64,000 nt of DNA from UBA6927 sp022447855 (GTDB lineage: Bacteria; Chloroflexota; Dehalococcoidia; Lucifugimonadales; UBA6927): positions 310,001 to 374,000 of the forward strand of contig JAKUTX010000001.1 of the NCBI GenBank assembly GCA_022447855.1, in the 5' to 3' direction. The notes below the pieces were generated by a model. The model did not search any database and had not been told where the DNA came from. It was given only the letters and a program-made list of their open reading frames with translations. Below are positions 7,464-17,497 of this stretch, one piece after another; position 1 is the first letter of the stretch; each line of letters begins with the position of its first letter. The position numbers and the translations under genes are program-made.

Positions 7464-9995
7464 ATGGTCGGTACGCAAACACCTTTCGGAAACATTCAAC
7501 CAACGAGAATTGAAGATGAGATGCGGACTTCTTATTTAGATTACGCAATGAGCGTAATTGTTTCTCGTGCTCTTCCAGATGTCAGAGATGGACTTAAACC
7601 AGTACAAAGGCGCATATTGTATGCAATGCACGATATGAACATGGGACCTAATTCATCGTATAAAAAAAGTGCACGAATCGTTGGAGAAGTATTAGGAAAA
7701 TATCATCCTCATGGAGATAGTGCAGTATATCTTGCCATGGTTAGAATGGCACAACCTTGGTCAATGAGGTTGCCATTAATAGATGGACAGGGCAATTTCG
7801 GAAGTCAAGACGATGACCCCCCTGCAGCCATGAGATACACCGAAGCCAGACTAGCTTCAATATCCCAAGAACTATTATCTAATTTGGAACAGGATACTGT
7901 TGATTTTCGAGAAAATTTTGACGAAAGTGTTCAAGAACCTCAAGTCTTACCTACTCGCCTACCTAACTTACTAGCAAATGGGGCATCCGGGATTGCTGTT
8001 GGAATGGCTACAAATATCCCTCCTCATAATCCAAAAGAATTATGTGATGCAGTGATTTCCCTAATCGAAGATCCTGAAGCAACAATCGATGACTTAATGA
8101 AGATAGTTAAGGGTCCGGACTTTCCAACTGGTGGAACAATTATGGGTCGAGAAGGTATTAGAAATGCCTTCAATACTGGCAGAGGACAAGTAATTGTCAG
8201 AGCTGAAGCCGAAATTCAACCTATTGGAAAACGTAATAACAGAATGCAAATCGTTGTTTCTGAACTACCTTATCAAGTTAATAAAGCATCTTTGGTGGAA
8301 AAAATTGCTCGTCTTGCAAAGGACAAAAAAATCGATGGAATTACTGAAATACGCGATGAGTCTGACAGAAATGGGATGCGAATTGTAATTGAATTACGAT
8401 CAGGCAGCCAACCTCAGATAGTATTAAACCAATTATATAAGCAAACCGCATTACAAAGTTCCTTTTCAACCAATATGGTTGCATTAGTAGATAACACTCC
8501 AAAATTAATTAATCTTAAACAAGCGCTCCAGCATTTTATTACATTCAGGCAATCAGTCGTCAGGCGCAGGTCTGAATTTGAGTTAAAAAGAGCACAAGCT
8601 CGTGCACACATTTTGGCAGGTCTTAGAATTGCTTTAAGTAATCTAGACGCAGTAATCGCCTTAATCCGAGGATCCGCTAACGTTGAAGAAGCCAGAAATG
8701 GCTTAATCTCAGGATATGGGCTTGATGAAAAACAAGCACAGGCTATCCTCGAAATGCAACTAAGAAGATTGGCTGCTCTTGAGCGAGAAAGATTAGAAGA
8801 AGAATATAAGCAACTTCAAGAAACGATTCGTGAGCTTCAGGAATTATTAGGTGACGACTCAAAAGTTTTGGAAGAAGTTCGACAAGAAACAATAGAAATT
8901 AAAAAGAAATTACGCCAACCTCGAAAGACCTCAATTACTAACGCAGCACATGATTTGTCCAGAGAAGAACTTGAAGAACATGCCCAAATAGTTGTGACTC
9001 TCAGTCAAGGAGGTTACATCAAACGAATCCCATCAAGTACGTATCGCAACCAGAGACGTGGGGGAAGAGGCGTGGTTGGAATGACCACCAAAGACGATGA
9101 CCCTGTCAAGCAAATCGTCGTTGTTGACACACACGACACTTTACTATTTTTCACTAATAAGGGTCGAGTGCTTGCAATTAAAGCATATGAACTCAGAGCA
9201 GACATCTCACGAAACACCAGAGGCACTCCTGTTTTCAATGTTATACCTCTATCTGACATGGAACGAGTTTGTACTGTTATAGGAGTAGATACCCTAAAAC
9301 GTGATGGGGATTTTTTGATACTAGGCACCCTGTTAGGTAAAATTAAACGTGTTCCACTGATCGAACTAACTAATATCAGAACTAACGGACTGATAATCAT
9401 GAACGTGGGAGATAAGGACGAACTTATTGATGCTTGTTTATCAAAAGAAGAAGACGATATAGTTTTCGTTACCCGCGAAGGAATGTCTGTAAGATTTGCA
9501 TCTACAGATGTAACACCAAGAAAAAGGGCTGCCGGTGGAAGCAGGGGCATTCGACTAAGAGGCAAGGATGTTGCAGTTTTCATGGGAGTAGTCAATGACG
9601 ATGAGAAACATCTAATCGTCATTAGCGAACGAGGGATAGGAAAACTTACAAAAATGGAGGAATATCGTAGACAAGGTAGGGGCGGTATTGGAATAAAAAC
9701 TATAGAAATTAAAAGACGTACCGGGCCGCTTGTAGCTGCACAGATTGTTGATGATTCAATGGAACTTTACGTCCTGAGTGCGCAAGCCCAAGTTCTAAGG
9801 ACCAGCCTATCTCAAATTAGAAAATCTGGTAGAAATACCCAAGGTGTTCGAATTATTAAGCCGGCAAATGATGACATTGTTTCAGCAATTTCATGTGTCC
9901 CTGAATTTGATACCGATACAACTTCTGAACTAATAGAGGAAGATAAACCAAAAGATGGGAACAATTCAAATGAACAACAAAAGAAACTTCTCTAA
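7464..9995 (+). CDS. gyrA: DNA gyrase subunit A
   Basis: An 843-residue type II topoisomerase subunit that cuts and rejoins DNA to introduce negative supercoils with GyrB. The catalytic Tyr125 lies in AAMRYTEARL. The quinolone-region motif HPHGDS is at 81-86, with Leu90 at the place where E. coli has Asp87. The C-terminal propeller starts with a GyrA box, QRRGGRG, which separates it from ParC. An acidic tail (EEDKPKDGNN) ends the protein. The start follows CAGGAG with good spacing. gyrB and dnaA are not in the window. dnaJ follows 32 bases later. Confidence 0.97.
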   Translation: MVGTQTPFGNIQPTRIEDEMRTSYLDYAMSVIVSRALPDVRDGLKPVQRRILYAMHDMNMGPNSSYKKSARIVGEVLGKYHPHGDSAVYLAMVRMAQPWSMRLPLIDGQGNFGSQDDDPPAAMRYTEARLASISQELLSNLEQDTVDFRENFDESVQEPQVLPTRLPNLLANGASGIAVGMATNIPPHNPKELCDAVISLIEDPEATIDDLMKIVKGPDFPTGGTIMGREGIRNAFNTGRGQVIVRAEAEIQPIGKRNNRMQIVVSELPYQVNKASLVEKIARLAKDKKIDGITEIRDESDRNGMRIVIELRSGSQPQIVLNQLYKQTALQSSFSTNMVALVDNTPKLINLKQALQHFITFRQSVVRRRSEFELKRAQARAHILAGLRIALSNLDAVIALIRGSANVEEARNGLISGYGLDEKQAQAILEMQLRRLAALERERLEEEYKQLQETIRELQELLGDDSKVLEEVRQETIEIKKKLRQPRKTSITNAAHDLSREELEEHAQIVVTLSQGGYIKRIPSSTYRNQRRGGRGVVGMTTKDDDPVKQIVVVDTHDTLLFFTNKGRVLAIKAYELRADISRNTRGTPVFNVIPLSDMERVCTVIGVDTLKRDGDFLILGTLLGKIKRVPLIELTNIRTNGLIIMNVGDKDELIDACLSKEEDDIVFVTREGMSVRFASTDVTPRKRAAGGSRGIRLRGKDVAVFMGVVNDDEKHLIVISERGIGKLTKMEEYRRQGRGGIGIKTIEIKRRTGPLVAAQIVDDSMELYVLSAQAQVLRTSLSQIRKSGRNTQGVRIIKPANDDIVSAISCVPEFDTDTTSELIEEDKPKDGNNSNEQQKKLL

Positions 9996-10027
9996 TCAAT
10001 TAGGTTTAATATAGGCACGAAATAATA

Positions 10028-11116
10028 ATGAGAACAAACAAGCGCGATTATTACGATGTTCTAGGTGTTGAACGTAACGCTTCCGATGAAGAAATTAAGC
10101 GCTCATTTCGGAAGTTAGCACTACAATACCATCCAGACCGAAATCAAGATTCAGATGCAACTGAAAAGTTTAAGGAAATTAACGAAGCTTACCAAATACT
10201 TTCAGACCCTCAAAAAAGGTCTGCTTATGATCAATTTGGACATGCAGGTGTTTCAGGAAACGCATCGTCACAAGGTTTTGAAGGCTTTGAAGGTTTCGGT
10301 GGATTTGGTGATATTTTTGACGCATTCTTTGGTCAAAACAATCAATCCAACTCCAGCGCACGTACCGGATCAGATGTTCGAGTCAACATAACTATTTCTT
10401 TTGAAGACTCCGTTTTGGGTACCGACCAAAAAATTGAAATGACCAGATATGAAGGATGTACTAAATGCAAATCAAGTGGTAGTGAGCCTGGAAAAAGTGT
10501 ACGGTCCTGTCAGGCTTGTAATGGCTCTGGACAAGTTTCAAGATCTTCAAGGAGCATCTTTGGAAATTTCCAGCAAGTAGTCACTTGTAGTTCCTGCAAT
10601 GGAGAAGGAAAAGTAATTACCAATCCGTGTACTACTTGTAATGGAGATGGCAGATCTAGGCAAAAAAGACAATTAAGTGTAAAAATTCCAGCCGGAATTG
10701 ACGATGGTACGCAAATAGTACTACGTGGAGAAAGTCACGCTGGATTAAACGGTGCTCCTGCAGGAGATTTATATGTAGCAGTATCTGTAAATTCGCACAA
10801 ATATTTCACACGAATTTCTTCAGATATAATTTACAATTTAAATCTAGATATTACACAAGCAGCCTTAGGAACAAAAATCAATATCCCGACATGCTATGGA
10901 GACTCCGAAATCAAGATTCCACCTGGCACACAAAGTAATTCAACAATTAGACTTAAGAATAAAGGCTTTCCTAGATTACAACCCAATGGAAGAACTCGCG
11001 GTAAAGGTGATCAAATAATAAAAATATTTGTCCAAACTCCAACAAAGCTTGATTCTAAGCAAAGAAAAATCCTAGAGTCACTCCAAAAAACTTTGAATGC
11101 AAACACCACTAGCTAA
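10028..11116 (+). CDS. dnaJ: Chaperone protein DnaJ
   Basis: A 362-residue type I DnaJ, the co-chaperone that stimulates DnaK ATPase. The J domain (about 7-72) holds HPD at 35-37, a Gly/Phe-rich linker (GFEGFEGFGGFGD) follows, then four CxxCxGxG-type zinc repeats (CTKCKSSG, CQACNGSG, CSSCNGEG, CTTCNGDG) and the C-terminal peptide-binding domains. The first repeat has Ser where the central Gly is usual. dnaK and grpE are not in the window. It lies between gyrA and prmA; dnaJ-prmA-rsmE is a common bacterial order. Confidence 0.97.
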   Translation: MRTNKRDYYDVLGVERNASDEEIKRSFRKLALQYHPDRNQDSDATEKFKEINEAYQILSDPQKRSAYDQFGHAGVSGNASSQGFEGFEGFGGFGDIFDAFFGQNNQSNSSARTGSDVRVNITISFEDSVLGTDQKIEMTRYEGCTKCKSSGSEPGKSVRSCQACNGSGQVSRSSRSIFGNFQQVVTCSSCNGEGKVITNPCTTCNGDGRSRQKRQLSVKIPAGIDDGTQIVLRGESHAGLNGAPAGDLYVAVSVNSHKYFTRISSDIIYNLNLDITQAALGTKINIPTCYGDSEIKIPPGTQSNSTIRLKNKGFPRLQPNGRTRGKGDQIIKIFVQTPTKLDSKQRKILESLQKTLNANTTS

Positions 11117-11170
11117 CAGAAAAACAAAATGTTTGCACAAAAGCCACATTAGTTTAACTGCGAGATTTCA

Positions 11171-12076
11171 ATGAATTGGTTAGAATTTAGTATTGATTCA
11201 ACTCCAGAATTTGTCGAACCAATCGTAGAGACTTTAATGAAATTTGCTCATGGTGGAGTTTCTATAGAAAATCAAACAACCTACAATCCTGATGAGGGAG
11301 AAACTCTAAATACTGAACTACCAGTTACTATCAAAGCATTCCTACCAAATGATAGTGCTGCTCCAAAATCACAAGGTGAAATAGATCTTAGAATACGATT
11401 AATTTCCCTAACTTCAAATAGTATTGGACCTTTAAAAATTTCTGAGATTGAAGAAGAGGATTGGGAAGACGCTTGGAAAAAAAATTTTAACGTTCTAAGA
11501 GTTGGCAAAAATATAATTATCCGTCCAACATGGAAAAAGTTCATACCTCAAAAAACAGACATCGTAATAAATTTAGACCCCGGAATGGCATTCGGAACTG
11601 GTCATCACCAAACTACTCGAATGTGTATGGTTGCCCTAGAAAAATTTATGTCTCGAGGTATGAATGTTTTAGATGTTGGTTCCGGATCAGGAATTCTAAG
11701 CATTACCGCCGCAAAACTTGGAGCAGCAGAAGTTCATGCAATAGACATCGACAGCGTAGCTGAAAAGGTAGCCTCAGAAAATGCGATCATCAATAATGTT
11801 CAACACATCATCCATATCTATTCAGGGACTTTAGAAACATCTACAATTGCTGATGCATTTTTCGATCTGATAGTTGCAAATATTTCTGCAAAAGTAATTT
11901 CTGGACTTTCTGATTCATTCAGCAACAAATTACTCCCAAATGGACGTTTAATAGTTTCAGGAATCCTAACCAAAGACGTAGCACAAATTAAAAACAAACT
12001 AACTCAAAAAAATTTCGCGCTAGAGAACACATTAACTGATGGCGACTGGGCGCTACTATCTTTTAGAAAGGATTAA
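11171..12076 (+). CDS. prmA: Ribosomal protein L11 methyltransferase
   Basis: A 301-residue SAM-dependent methyltransferase that trimethylates ribosomal protein L11. The diagnostic loop NLDPGMAFGTGHHQTT precedes the SAM-binding motif I, LDVGSGSGILSI, and motif IV reads LIVANIS (the NxxxN-type catalytic region of PrmA). The N-terminal 100 residues fit the L11-binding domain. It follows dnaJ by 54 bases and its end overlaps the rsmE frame by 38 bases, so translation is probably coupled. Confidence 0.93.
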   Translation: MNWLEFSIDSTPEFVEPIVETLMKFAHGGVSIENQTTYNPDEGETLNTELPVTIKAFLPNDSAAPKSQGEIDLRIRLISLTSNSIGPLKISEIEEEDWEDAWKKNFNVLRVGKNIIIRPTWKKFIPQKTDIVINLDPGMAFGTGHHQTTRMCMVALEKFMSRGMNVLDVGSGSGILSITAAKLGAAEVHAIDIDSVAEKVASENAIINNVQHIIHIYSGTLETSTIADAFFDLIVANISAKVISGLSDSFSNKLLPNGRLIVSGILTKDVAQIKNKLTQKNFALENTLTDGDWALLSFRKD

Positions 12077-12827
12077 TGTTCTGGAAAATTTACATCGATT
12101 TTTTTTGCCTCCGGAATTAATTGAAGACAATAAAATTCACCTTCCAAAAGATATTACTTTTCAAATATCTAAAGTTTTACGTCTCAATAAAGGTGATCAG
12201 ATATTAATTCTAGATGGATTAGGGAAAAAATATTTGACTGAAATTACTAATACCCAATCTAAAAATTTCATCGTAACCATTAAATCTGAAATTAAAACTG
12301 ATTTCGAAACCCAGACCAAAATTAATTTATTTCAAGCCATGATCCGTTCTACAAAAATGGAATTTGTATTTCAAAAATGTACAGAATTGGGAATTTCGAC
12401 TTTTACACCTATTATATGTGAACGATCTAATTTTCATCAATTCAATCTAAACAAATTAAATCGGTGGAAAAAAATAATTAGAGAAGCTTCAGAGCAATCC
12501 AGGCGAAACATCACTCCAAAACTGTTCGAGCCCACTACATTTACTAACGCAATAAGTAAATGTAGTGGATTAGGAATGATTGCATGGGAAAATGAAGAAA
12601 ACAACAGAATTAAAGATGTTTTGAAAAAATGGAGCACGGAAAAACATCTCAAAAATTTATCAATAAATATTTTTATCGGCCCGGAAGGTGGGTTTTCAAG
12701 TGAAGAAATTAACCAATCGAATCAAAAAGAGTTCGAATCAGTCAGCTTAGGAAAACACATACTTAGAAGCGAAACAGCCGGTATTGTACTTTCAACATCA
12801 ATTTTTTATGAAATGGATGACTTGTAA
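12039..12827 (+). CDS. rsmE: 16S rRNA (uracil-1498-N3)-methyltransferase
   Basis: A SPOUT-family methyltransferase for U1498 of 16S rRNA. The knot motifs FIGPEGGFSSEE and LGKHILRSETA are present at the C-terminus, and the N-terminal PUA-like domain begins at LHRFFLPPE. The only in-frame ATG, at 12039, gives 262 residues with about 14 extra residues lying inside prmA; the family usually starts next to the RFF motif. A GAAAGG sequence at 12066-12071 suggests that initiation may instead occur at a non-standard codon (ATT 12072 or CTG 12081). Function is firm, the start is not. Confidence 0.9.
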   Translation: MATGRYYLLERINVLENLHRFFLPPELIEDNKIHLPKDITFQISKVLRLNKGDQILILDGLGKKYLTEITNTQSKNFIVTIKSEIKTDFETQTKINLFQAMIRSTKMEFVFQKCTELGISTFTPIICERSNFHQFNLNKLNRWKKIIREASEQSRRNITPKLFEPTTFTNAISKCSGLGMIAWENEENNRIKDVLKKWSTEKHLKNLSINIFIGPEGGFSSEEINQSNQKEFESVSLGKHILRSETAGIVLSTSIFYEMDDL

Positions 12828-12836
12828 ACTTTCTAT

Positions 12837-13841
12837 TCAGTCTATTTCACTAGTTGGAATCCTAAGTAGAAGATCTTCCATCACTTGGCTTACAGATACT
12901 CCTAGGTACAAAATATTATATGTTGCATCAATTATTGGAGCATCAACATTCAAATTTTCCGACAATCTCTTGGCAACCAATGAAGTATAAAATCCCTCAG
13001 CAACCTGACCTAATGATTTATTTATTTCATCAATAGACCTACCCAAGGCAAGTTGTTCTCCAACAAAATGATTCCTACTCAATTTGCTTGCACAAGTAGC
13101 AATCAAATCACCCATTCCCGCCAATCCTGCAATTGTCATTGGATTCGCGCCTAATTGAACCGCAAGCCGCGAAATTTCGAATAATCCACGAGTAATAAAT
13201 GCTGCTTTTGCATTATCACCAAGAGATAACCCATCACATATTCCAGCACCCAAAGCAATAATGTTTTTTAATGCCCCTCCAAATTCAACTCCAACAACAT
13301 CATCACTTGTATAAACTCTAAATTTTTCAGAATTCATCATTTTTTGCACTGCAACTGAAAACTGAATCGTTTTAGAAGCCACAACAGTAGAGGATGGTTT
13401 CCCTTGCATGATTTCTTTTGCTAAATTTGGTCCAGATAAAGCACATATTTTCCCATGAAAATCGGAATTCAATCCATCTTCCAATAATTCTGTCATACGC
13501 TTAAAAGTGATAGAATCCAAACCTTTTGTAGCACTTACTACATAAGCATCATTGCGAACAAAATCCTTGATTGAATCCAAGTTTTCTTTAAAAGCATATG
13601 AAGGTACAGCAATAAAAACTAATTCTGCAGATGAAAAGGCTTTTTTCACATTTGAAGTGACCTGCAAATTATCTGGAAATTTTACTCCAGGGAAAAACCT
13701 TTCATTGGTTCTATCATAATTGAGCCTTTCTGCTTCTATTTTGGTTCTAGAAAGAAGGTTTACTATGTGTCCATTTTGAGCAGCAATATTTGCCAAAGTG
13801 GTACCCCAACTAGTAGTTCCCACTACACAAACTGTTGCCAT
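12837..13841 (-). CDS. gpsA: Glycerol-3-phosphate dehydrogenase [NAD(P)+]
   Basis: A 334-residue enzyme that makes sn-glycerol-3-phosphate from dihydroxyacetone phosphate for phospholipid synthesis. The C-terminal catalytic lysine region reads GALKNIIALGAGICDG, followed by AGMGDLIATC and SRN. The nucleotide-binding loop at 8-14 reads GTTSWGT instead of the usual GAGSWGT, so the second glycine of the dinucleotide fingerprint is replaced. The gene ends the mogA-to-gpsA minus block, and plsY, which uses its product, is directly upstream with a gap of 20 bases. Confidence 0.93.
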   Translation of the reverse strand: MATVCVVGTTSWGTTLANIAAQNGHIVNLLSRTKIEAERLNYDRTNERFFPGVKFPDNLQVTSNVKKAFSSAELVFIAVPSYAFKENLDSIKDFVRNDAYVVSATKGLDSITFKRMTELLEDGLNSDFHGKICALSGPNLAKEIMQGKPSSTVVASKTIQFSVAVQKMMNSEKFRVYTSDDVVGVEFGGALKNIIALGAGICDGLSLGDNAKAAFITRGLFEISRLAVQLGANPMTIAGLAGMGDLIATCASKLSRNHFVGEQLALGRSIDEINKSLGQVAEGFYTSLVAKRLSENLNVDAPIIDATYNILYLGVSVSQVMEDLLLRIPTSEID

Positions 13842-13861
13842 ATCATCCTCTTAAAAGCGAA

Positions 13862-14479
13862 TTACCGATCAGTTTTTCCTATTTTACGTTCTGTCCCATT
13901 GATAAGTCTTTGCATATTTCCTCTATGCATAAATAAAATCAATACAGATACTACTACGGCATATAACAAATGTTCAAATGGTTGAGTACTAAAAACAACC
14001 AGCACTAGCATCATAATGAAACCCAAAATTGATCCAATAATTGATGCTAAAGATACATATCTAGTCAAAGCAATTAAAACAATCCCTACCACTATGACTA
14101 CAATTCCAGATTCAGGAGAAAGATATAAAAGTGCCCCCAACCCAGTTGCAACCCCTCTACCCCCAGAAAATTTCGCAAAAACTGGCCAACAATGCCCAAC
14201 AACCACAAAGATTGCAGCAATTGATTCAGCAAAATGATTCTCAAAAAGAAGACCTACAATGAAAACAGCAGCTATGCATTTAACAAGGTCCAAAAGTAAT
14301 ACTATCGAACCAATTTTCAAACCTGCAATCCTTACAACATTTGTCATCCCAGTCTTTTGACTACCTTGAGATCGCACATCTTTTCCCGTAGTAAAATTTA
14401 CAATCCACACCCCAAATGCAAGAGAGCCGAACAAATATCCTATCAATGCAGAAATTAAATAATATGTAATATCAATCAT
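13862..14479 (-). CDS. plsY: Acyl-phosphate:glycerol-3-phosphate acyltransferase PlsY
   Basis: A 205-residue membrane enzyme that transfers an acyl group from acyl-phosphate to glycerol-3-phosphate. It has about five membrane segments. The first conserved loop reads DVRSQGSQKTGMTNVVR (family usually GSGNxGATN, so the loop is altered but keeps Ser, Thr and Asn), and the second reads GHCWPVFAKFSGGRGVAT. Its start overlaps the end of der by 4 bases and gpsA follows, so it is part of a tight der-plsY-gpsA operon. Confidence 0.92.
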   Translation of the reverse strand: MIDITYYLISALIGYLFGSLAFGVWIVNFTTGKDVRSQGSQKTGMTNVVRIAGLKIGSIVLLLDLVKCIAAVFIVGLLFENHFAESIAAIFVVVGHCWPVFAKFSGGRGVATGLGALLYLSPESGIVVIVVGIVLIALTRYVSLASIIGSILGFIMMLVLVVFSTQPFEHLLYAVVVSVLILFMHRGNMQRLINGTERKIGKTDR

Positions 14480-15801
14480 TTTCTTGAATCCAAATGCCTA
14501 AATCTCAATCTTAGTGGAGAGCCACTAAAAGCAAATTTTTTCCTTATAGCATTTTCAAGATATCTTTGATAAGAAAAATGAACTAACTCTGGCGAGTTCA
14601 CATAAAATGTGAAACTTGGAGGTGAAGTCTGATCTTGCTTAACACTAAATATCTTAAGACCTTTTCTCCCAGATGTAGCTGGAGGATGTTCGGCAATAGC
14701 ATTCATTACAATTCTACGCAATTCATAACGAGGAACAGTTTTATTTCTTTCATCGAAAACTTCCAACGTTTTTTTCAACAATGCAGGCACTCCTTCTGAA
14801 GACAAGCTATTTGTAAAACATATTTGGGCATACGATATAAATCTAAATTGATGCATTACATGCTTCAATGCTTCATCCTTAGAAATCCCAAGACCCCTAG
14901 ACAAGTCCCATTTATTGACATTTACCACGACTCCTTTGAAAGAATCCAAAATATACTGTGCTATATGAGTATCCTGATTCATAGCTAATTCCGAAGTATC
15001 AAGCATCAAAATCACTACGTCACTCCTGTTTATAGATCGCATCGCTCGCAAAACACTAAAATGCTCTATACCTGGTTCAATCTTGCCTCTACGTCTTATG
15101 CCTGCTGTATCTACTAAAGAAATTGTCCAATCGTCCATCTCAATCAAAGTATCTAAAGAATCACGTGTGGTGCCTGGTATATCACTGACTATTGAACGTT
15201 GTTGCTTTGTAATACTGTTCACAAGAGAAGATTTGCCTACATTGGTTCGACCTAAAACAGCAATCTTAACATCCACATCTGAATCGTCTTCAATCACTTC
15301 ATTGGGTAAACTATCTGACACTCGATTCATAATCTCATCAATGCCGAAATTATGATACGCACTTGCAGCAATTGGATCTGATAACCCCAATTGGTGAAAT
15401 TCACCAACCATGGAATTTCTTGCATCATTATCACATTTATTCGCAACCAAAACTACAGGCTTATCACTACGCCGGAGTACATTTGCAACATCTTTGTCAG
15501 CATCAGTCACTCCATCAAAAGAATCAACAACCATCATGATTACATCAGCATCTTCAATTGCTACATCAATCTGATATTTAACTTGTTTCCAAATATCTTC
15601 ATCTGGAAACACATCCAACCCTCCAGTATCAACTAACATCATTCTAAATTCATACCAAGTAGTCTCAGCCATTATTCGATCTCGAGTAGTACCCGAAACA
15701 TGAGAAACAATTGATTCCCTACGACCAACTAATCGATTAAATAGCGAAGATTTTCCTACATTTGGTCGCCCAACAATTGCAACAATTGGAATTGTTTTCA
15801 A
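14476..15801 (-). CDS. der: Ribosome biogenesis GTPase Der (EngA)
   Basis: A 441-residue protein with two tandem GTPase domains and a C-terminal KH-like domain, needed for 50S assembly. The first P-loop is GRPNVGKSS at 11-19 with DTGG at 58-61 and NKCD at 121-124. The second P-loop is GRTNVGKSS at 184-192, followed by DTAG and NKWD. The last 120 residues end in LRLRFRHL as in typical Der. It overlaps argF upstream and plsY downstream by 4 bases each. Confidence 0.96.
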   Translation of the reverse strand: MKTIPIVAIVGRPNVGKSSLFNRLVGRRESIVSHVSGTTRDRIMAETTWYEFRMMLVDTGGLDVFPDEDIWKQVKYQIDVAIEDADVIMMVVDSFDGVTDADKDVANVLRRSDKPVVLVANKCDNDARNSMVGEFHQLGLSDPIAASAYHNFGIDEIMNRVSDSLPNEVIEDDSDVDVKIAVLGRTNVGKSSLVNSITKQQRSIVSDIPGTTRDSLDTLIEMDDWTISLVDTAGIRRRGKIEPGIEHFSVLRAMRSINRSDVVILMLDTSELAMNQDTHIAQYILDSFKGVVVNVNKWDLSRGLGISKDEALKHVMHQFRFISYAQICFTNSLSSEGVPALLKKTLEVFDERNKTVPRYELRRIVMNAIAEHPPATSGRKGLKIFSVKQDQTSPPSFTFYVNSPELVHFSYQRYLENAIRKKFAFSGSPLRLRFRHLDSRK

Positions 15802-16721
15802 ATCATTTCACCTTTAAATAAAAATGCCATGATTGCTTTCTGAGCATGCAATCTATTTTCGGCTTGATCAAAAACAACAGAATTGTGACAATCAATCATT
15901 GAATCTGATATCTCTAATCCTCTATGAGCTGGCATATCATGCATAAAAATTGCATCAGTTTTTGCATGTTTCATCAAATCTTCATTTACTTGAAAACCTT
16001 TGAAGGCTTTCAATCTTTTAGATTCTTCTTTCTCATCGCCCATACTAACCCAAACATCTGTGTAAACGACATCTGCTTCAGATACCGCCTCAACAGGGTC
16101 GTTCATAAAACTAATTTCGGATCCTGACAGCAATGATCTGTTAATAGATTCGTCACAAATATTTTTGGGCAATTCAAAACCCTCTGGGGTAGCAATTGCA
16201 AAATTAGCTCCTACAGATGCACAGGCAATCGAAAGGCTTGCAGAAACATTATTACCATCACCAATAAAAGCAACGGAAAGATTTTTGAAATCCTTTTTAT
16301 GTTGTTTTATAGTCAATAAATCTGCCATTGCCTGACACGGATGTTCCAAATCTGAAAGTGCATTAATTATAGGAATATTTGAAAATCGATTCATTTCATC
16401 CAAGACTTGATGTTCAAATACTCTAGAAACAACTATATCTACCCAACGATCCAAAACTCTTATCACATCTGAAACAGGCTCTCTTGTACCTAATCCAACA
16501 TCAGAAGGACTAAGATAGACACACTCACCTCCTAATTGTCTAACACCCACTTCAAAACTTACCCTAGTCCTTAATGAAGGTTTTTCAAAAAGCAAAGCAA
16601 CAACTTTACCCAATAACGGGAAATAATCCTTTTTGTTTTTTAATTCAGATGCAAACACTAGGAGGTCCAAGATTTCATTCGATGAAAAATCCTGAATCTT
16701 CAAAAAACTTTTTTTACTCAT
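15798..16721 (-). CDS. argF: Ornithine carbamoyltransferase
   Basis: A 307-residue transcarbamoylase of arginine synthesis, joining carbamoyl phosphate and ornithine to citrulline. The carbamoyl-phosphate loop reads SLRTR at 49-53 (usually STRTR), HPCQ lies at 127-130, and the ornithine loop contains SMGDE. The usual HCLPAHRG motif reads HDMPAHRG, so the active-site Cys is replaced by Asp. No other arginine gene is near. Acetylornithine or other carbamoyltransferases are alternatives, but the SMG loop favours ornithine. Confidence 0.85.
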   Translation of the reverse strand: MSKKSFLKIQDFSSNEILDLLVFASELKNKKDYFPLLGKVVALLFEKPSLRTRVSFEVGVRQLGGECVYLSPSDVGLGTREPVSDVIRVLDRWVDIVVSRVFEHQVLDEMNRFSNIPIINALSDLEHPCQAMADLLTIKQHKKDFKNLSVAFIGDGNNVSASLSIACASVGANFAIATPEGFELPKNICDESINRSLLSGSEISFMNDPVEAVSEADVVYTDVWVSMGDEKEESKRLKAFKGFQVNEDLMKHAKTDAIFMHDMPAHRGLEISDSMIDCHNSVVFDQAENRLHAQKAIMAFLFKGEMI

Positions 16722-16780
16722 ATTTCACCTTGGGGTATTTGAATTATTACAATTATATACGAATCAAATCGCAGCATTTT

Positions 16781-17497
16781 TCAACTATATCCAAGAAGAT
16801 CAGGTCTTCGAGAAACTGTACGCTTAACAGACTCGTTCTCTCTCCATCGATTTATTTCTTTATGATTTCCTGAAATTAGGACTTCTGGAACTTTCATTCC
16901 TCGAAAATCAGCAGGTCTAGTATAATGTGGATGCTCTAACAATCCATTAGAAAATGAATCATTTTTAGCAGATTCATCATCGCCTAACACACCTGGTACA
17001 AATCTCGAAACAGCATCCATTAGTACCATTGAAGCCAATTCTCCCCCTGAAATCACATAATCCCCGATACTAACTTCATCCGTAGCCAAATGAGTCCTAA
17101 TTCGTTCATCAAAGCCTTCATATCTCCCACAAATAAGCACTATGTGGGGATTTGATGAATATCCTGAAGCAATTTTGTTGTCTAAAGGTCTACCCTGCGG
17201 AGACATCAAAACTATAGGTATATTCCCTAACTCATCACCCACAATTGATTCTACAGCATCAAATACTGGCTCCGGTTTAAGAACCATTCCCGGACCTCCT
17301 CCAAATGGATAATCGTCTACTTTACGGTGTTTATCATTGGAATAATCTCGTAAATTATGAATTTTCAGATCAATAATTTTCGAAGATTTAGCCCGTGCAA
17401 AAACACCACTACCAGAAAAATCTGTAAACATTTCAGGAAAAATTGTGATTACATCAAATTTTATTTGCCTGCCTATGGATTTTTGTGTGTTCTCCAT
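16781..17497 (-). CDS. trmD: tRNA (guanine-37-N1)-methyltransferase
   Basis: A 238-residue SPOUT methyltransferase that makes m1G37 in tRNA and prevents frameshifting. Typical motifs are FDVITIFPEMF at the start, KVDDYPFGGGPGM, LICGRYEGFDERI and the knot loop SIGDYVISGGELA. The C-terminus holds the HPHYTRP motif. Its first 25 bases overlap the end of mogA. The usual rpsP-rimM-trmD-rplS neighbours are absent; instead it sits between mogA and argF. Confidence 0.96.
   Translation of the reverse strand: MENTQKSIGRQIKFDVITIFPEMFTDFSGSGVFARAKSSKIIDLKIHNLRDYSNDKHRKVDDYPFGGGPGMVLKPEPVFDAVESIVGDELGNIPIVLMSPQGRPLDNKIASGYSSNPHIVLICGRYEGFDERIRTHLATDEVSIGDYVISGGELASMVLMDAVSRFVPGVLGDDESAKNDSFSNGLLEHPHYTRPADFRGMKVPEVLISGNHKEINRWRENESVKRTVSRRPDLLGYS

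Noticed and set aside
9014..9622. Open reading frame of 202 codons on the minus strand inside gyrA
   Set aside because: It is antisense to a conserved part of gyrA, is Ser/Thr-rich low-complexity in translation and has no family resemblance.
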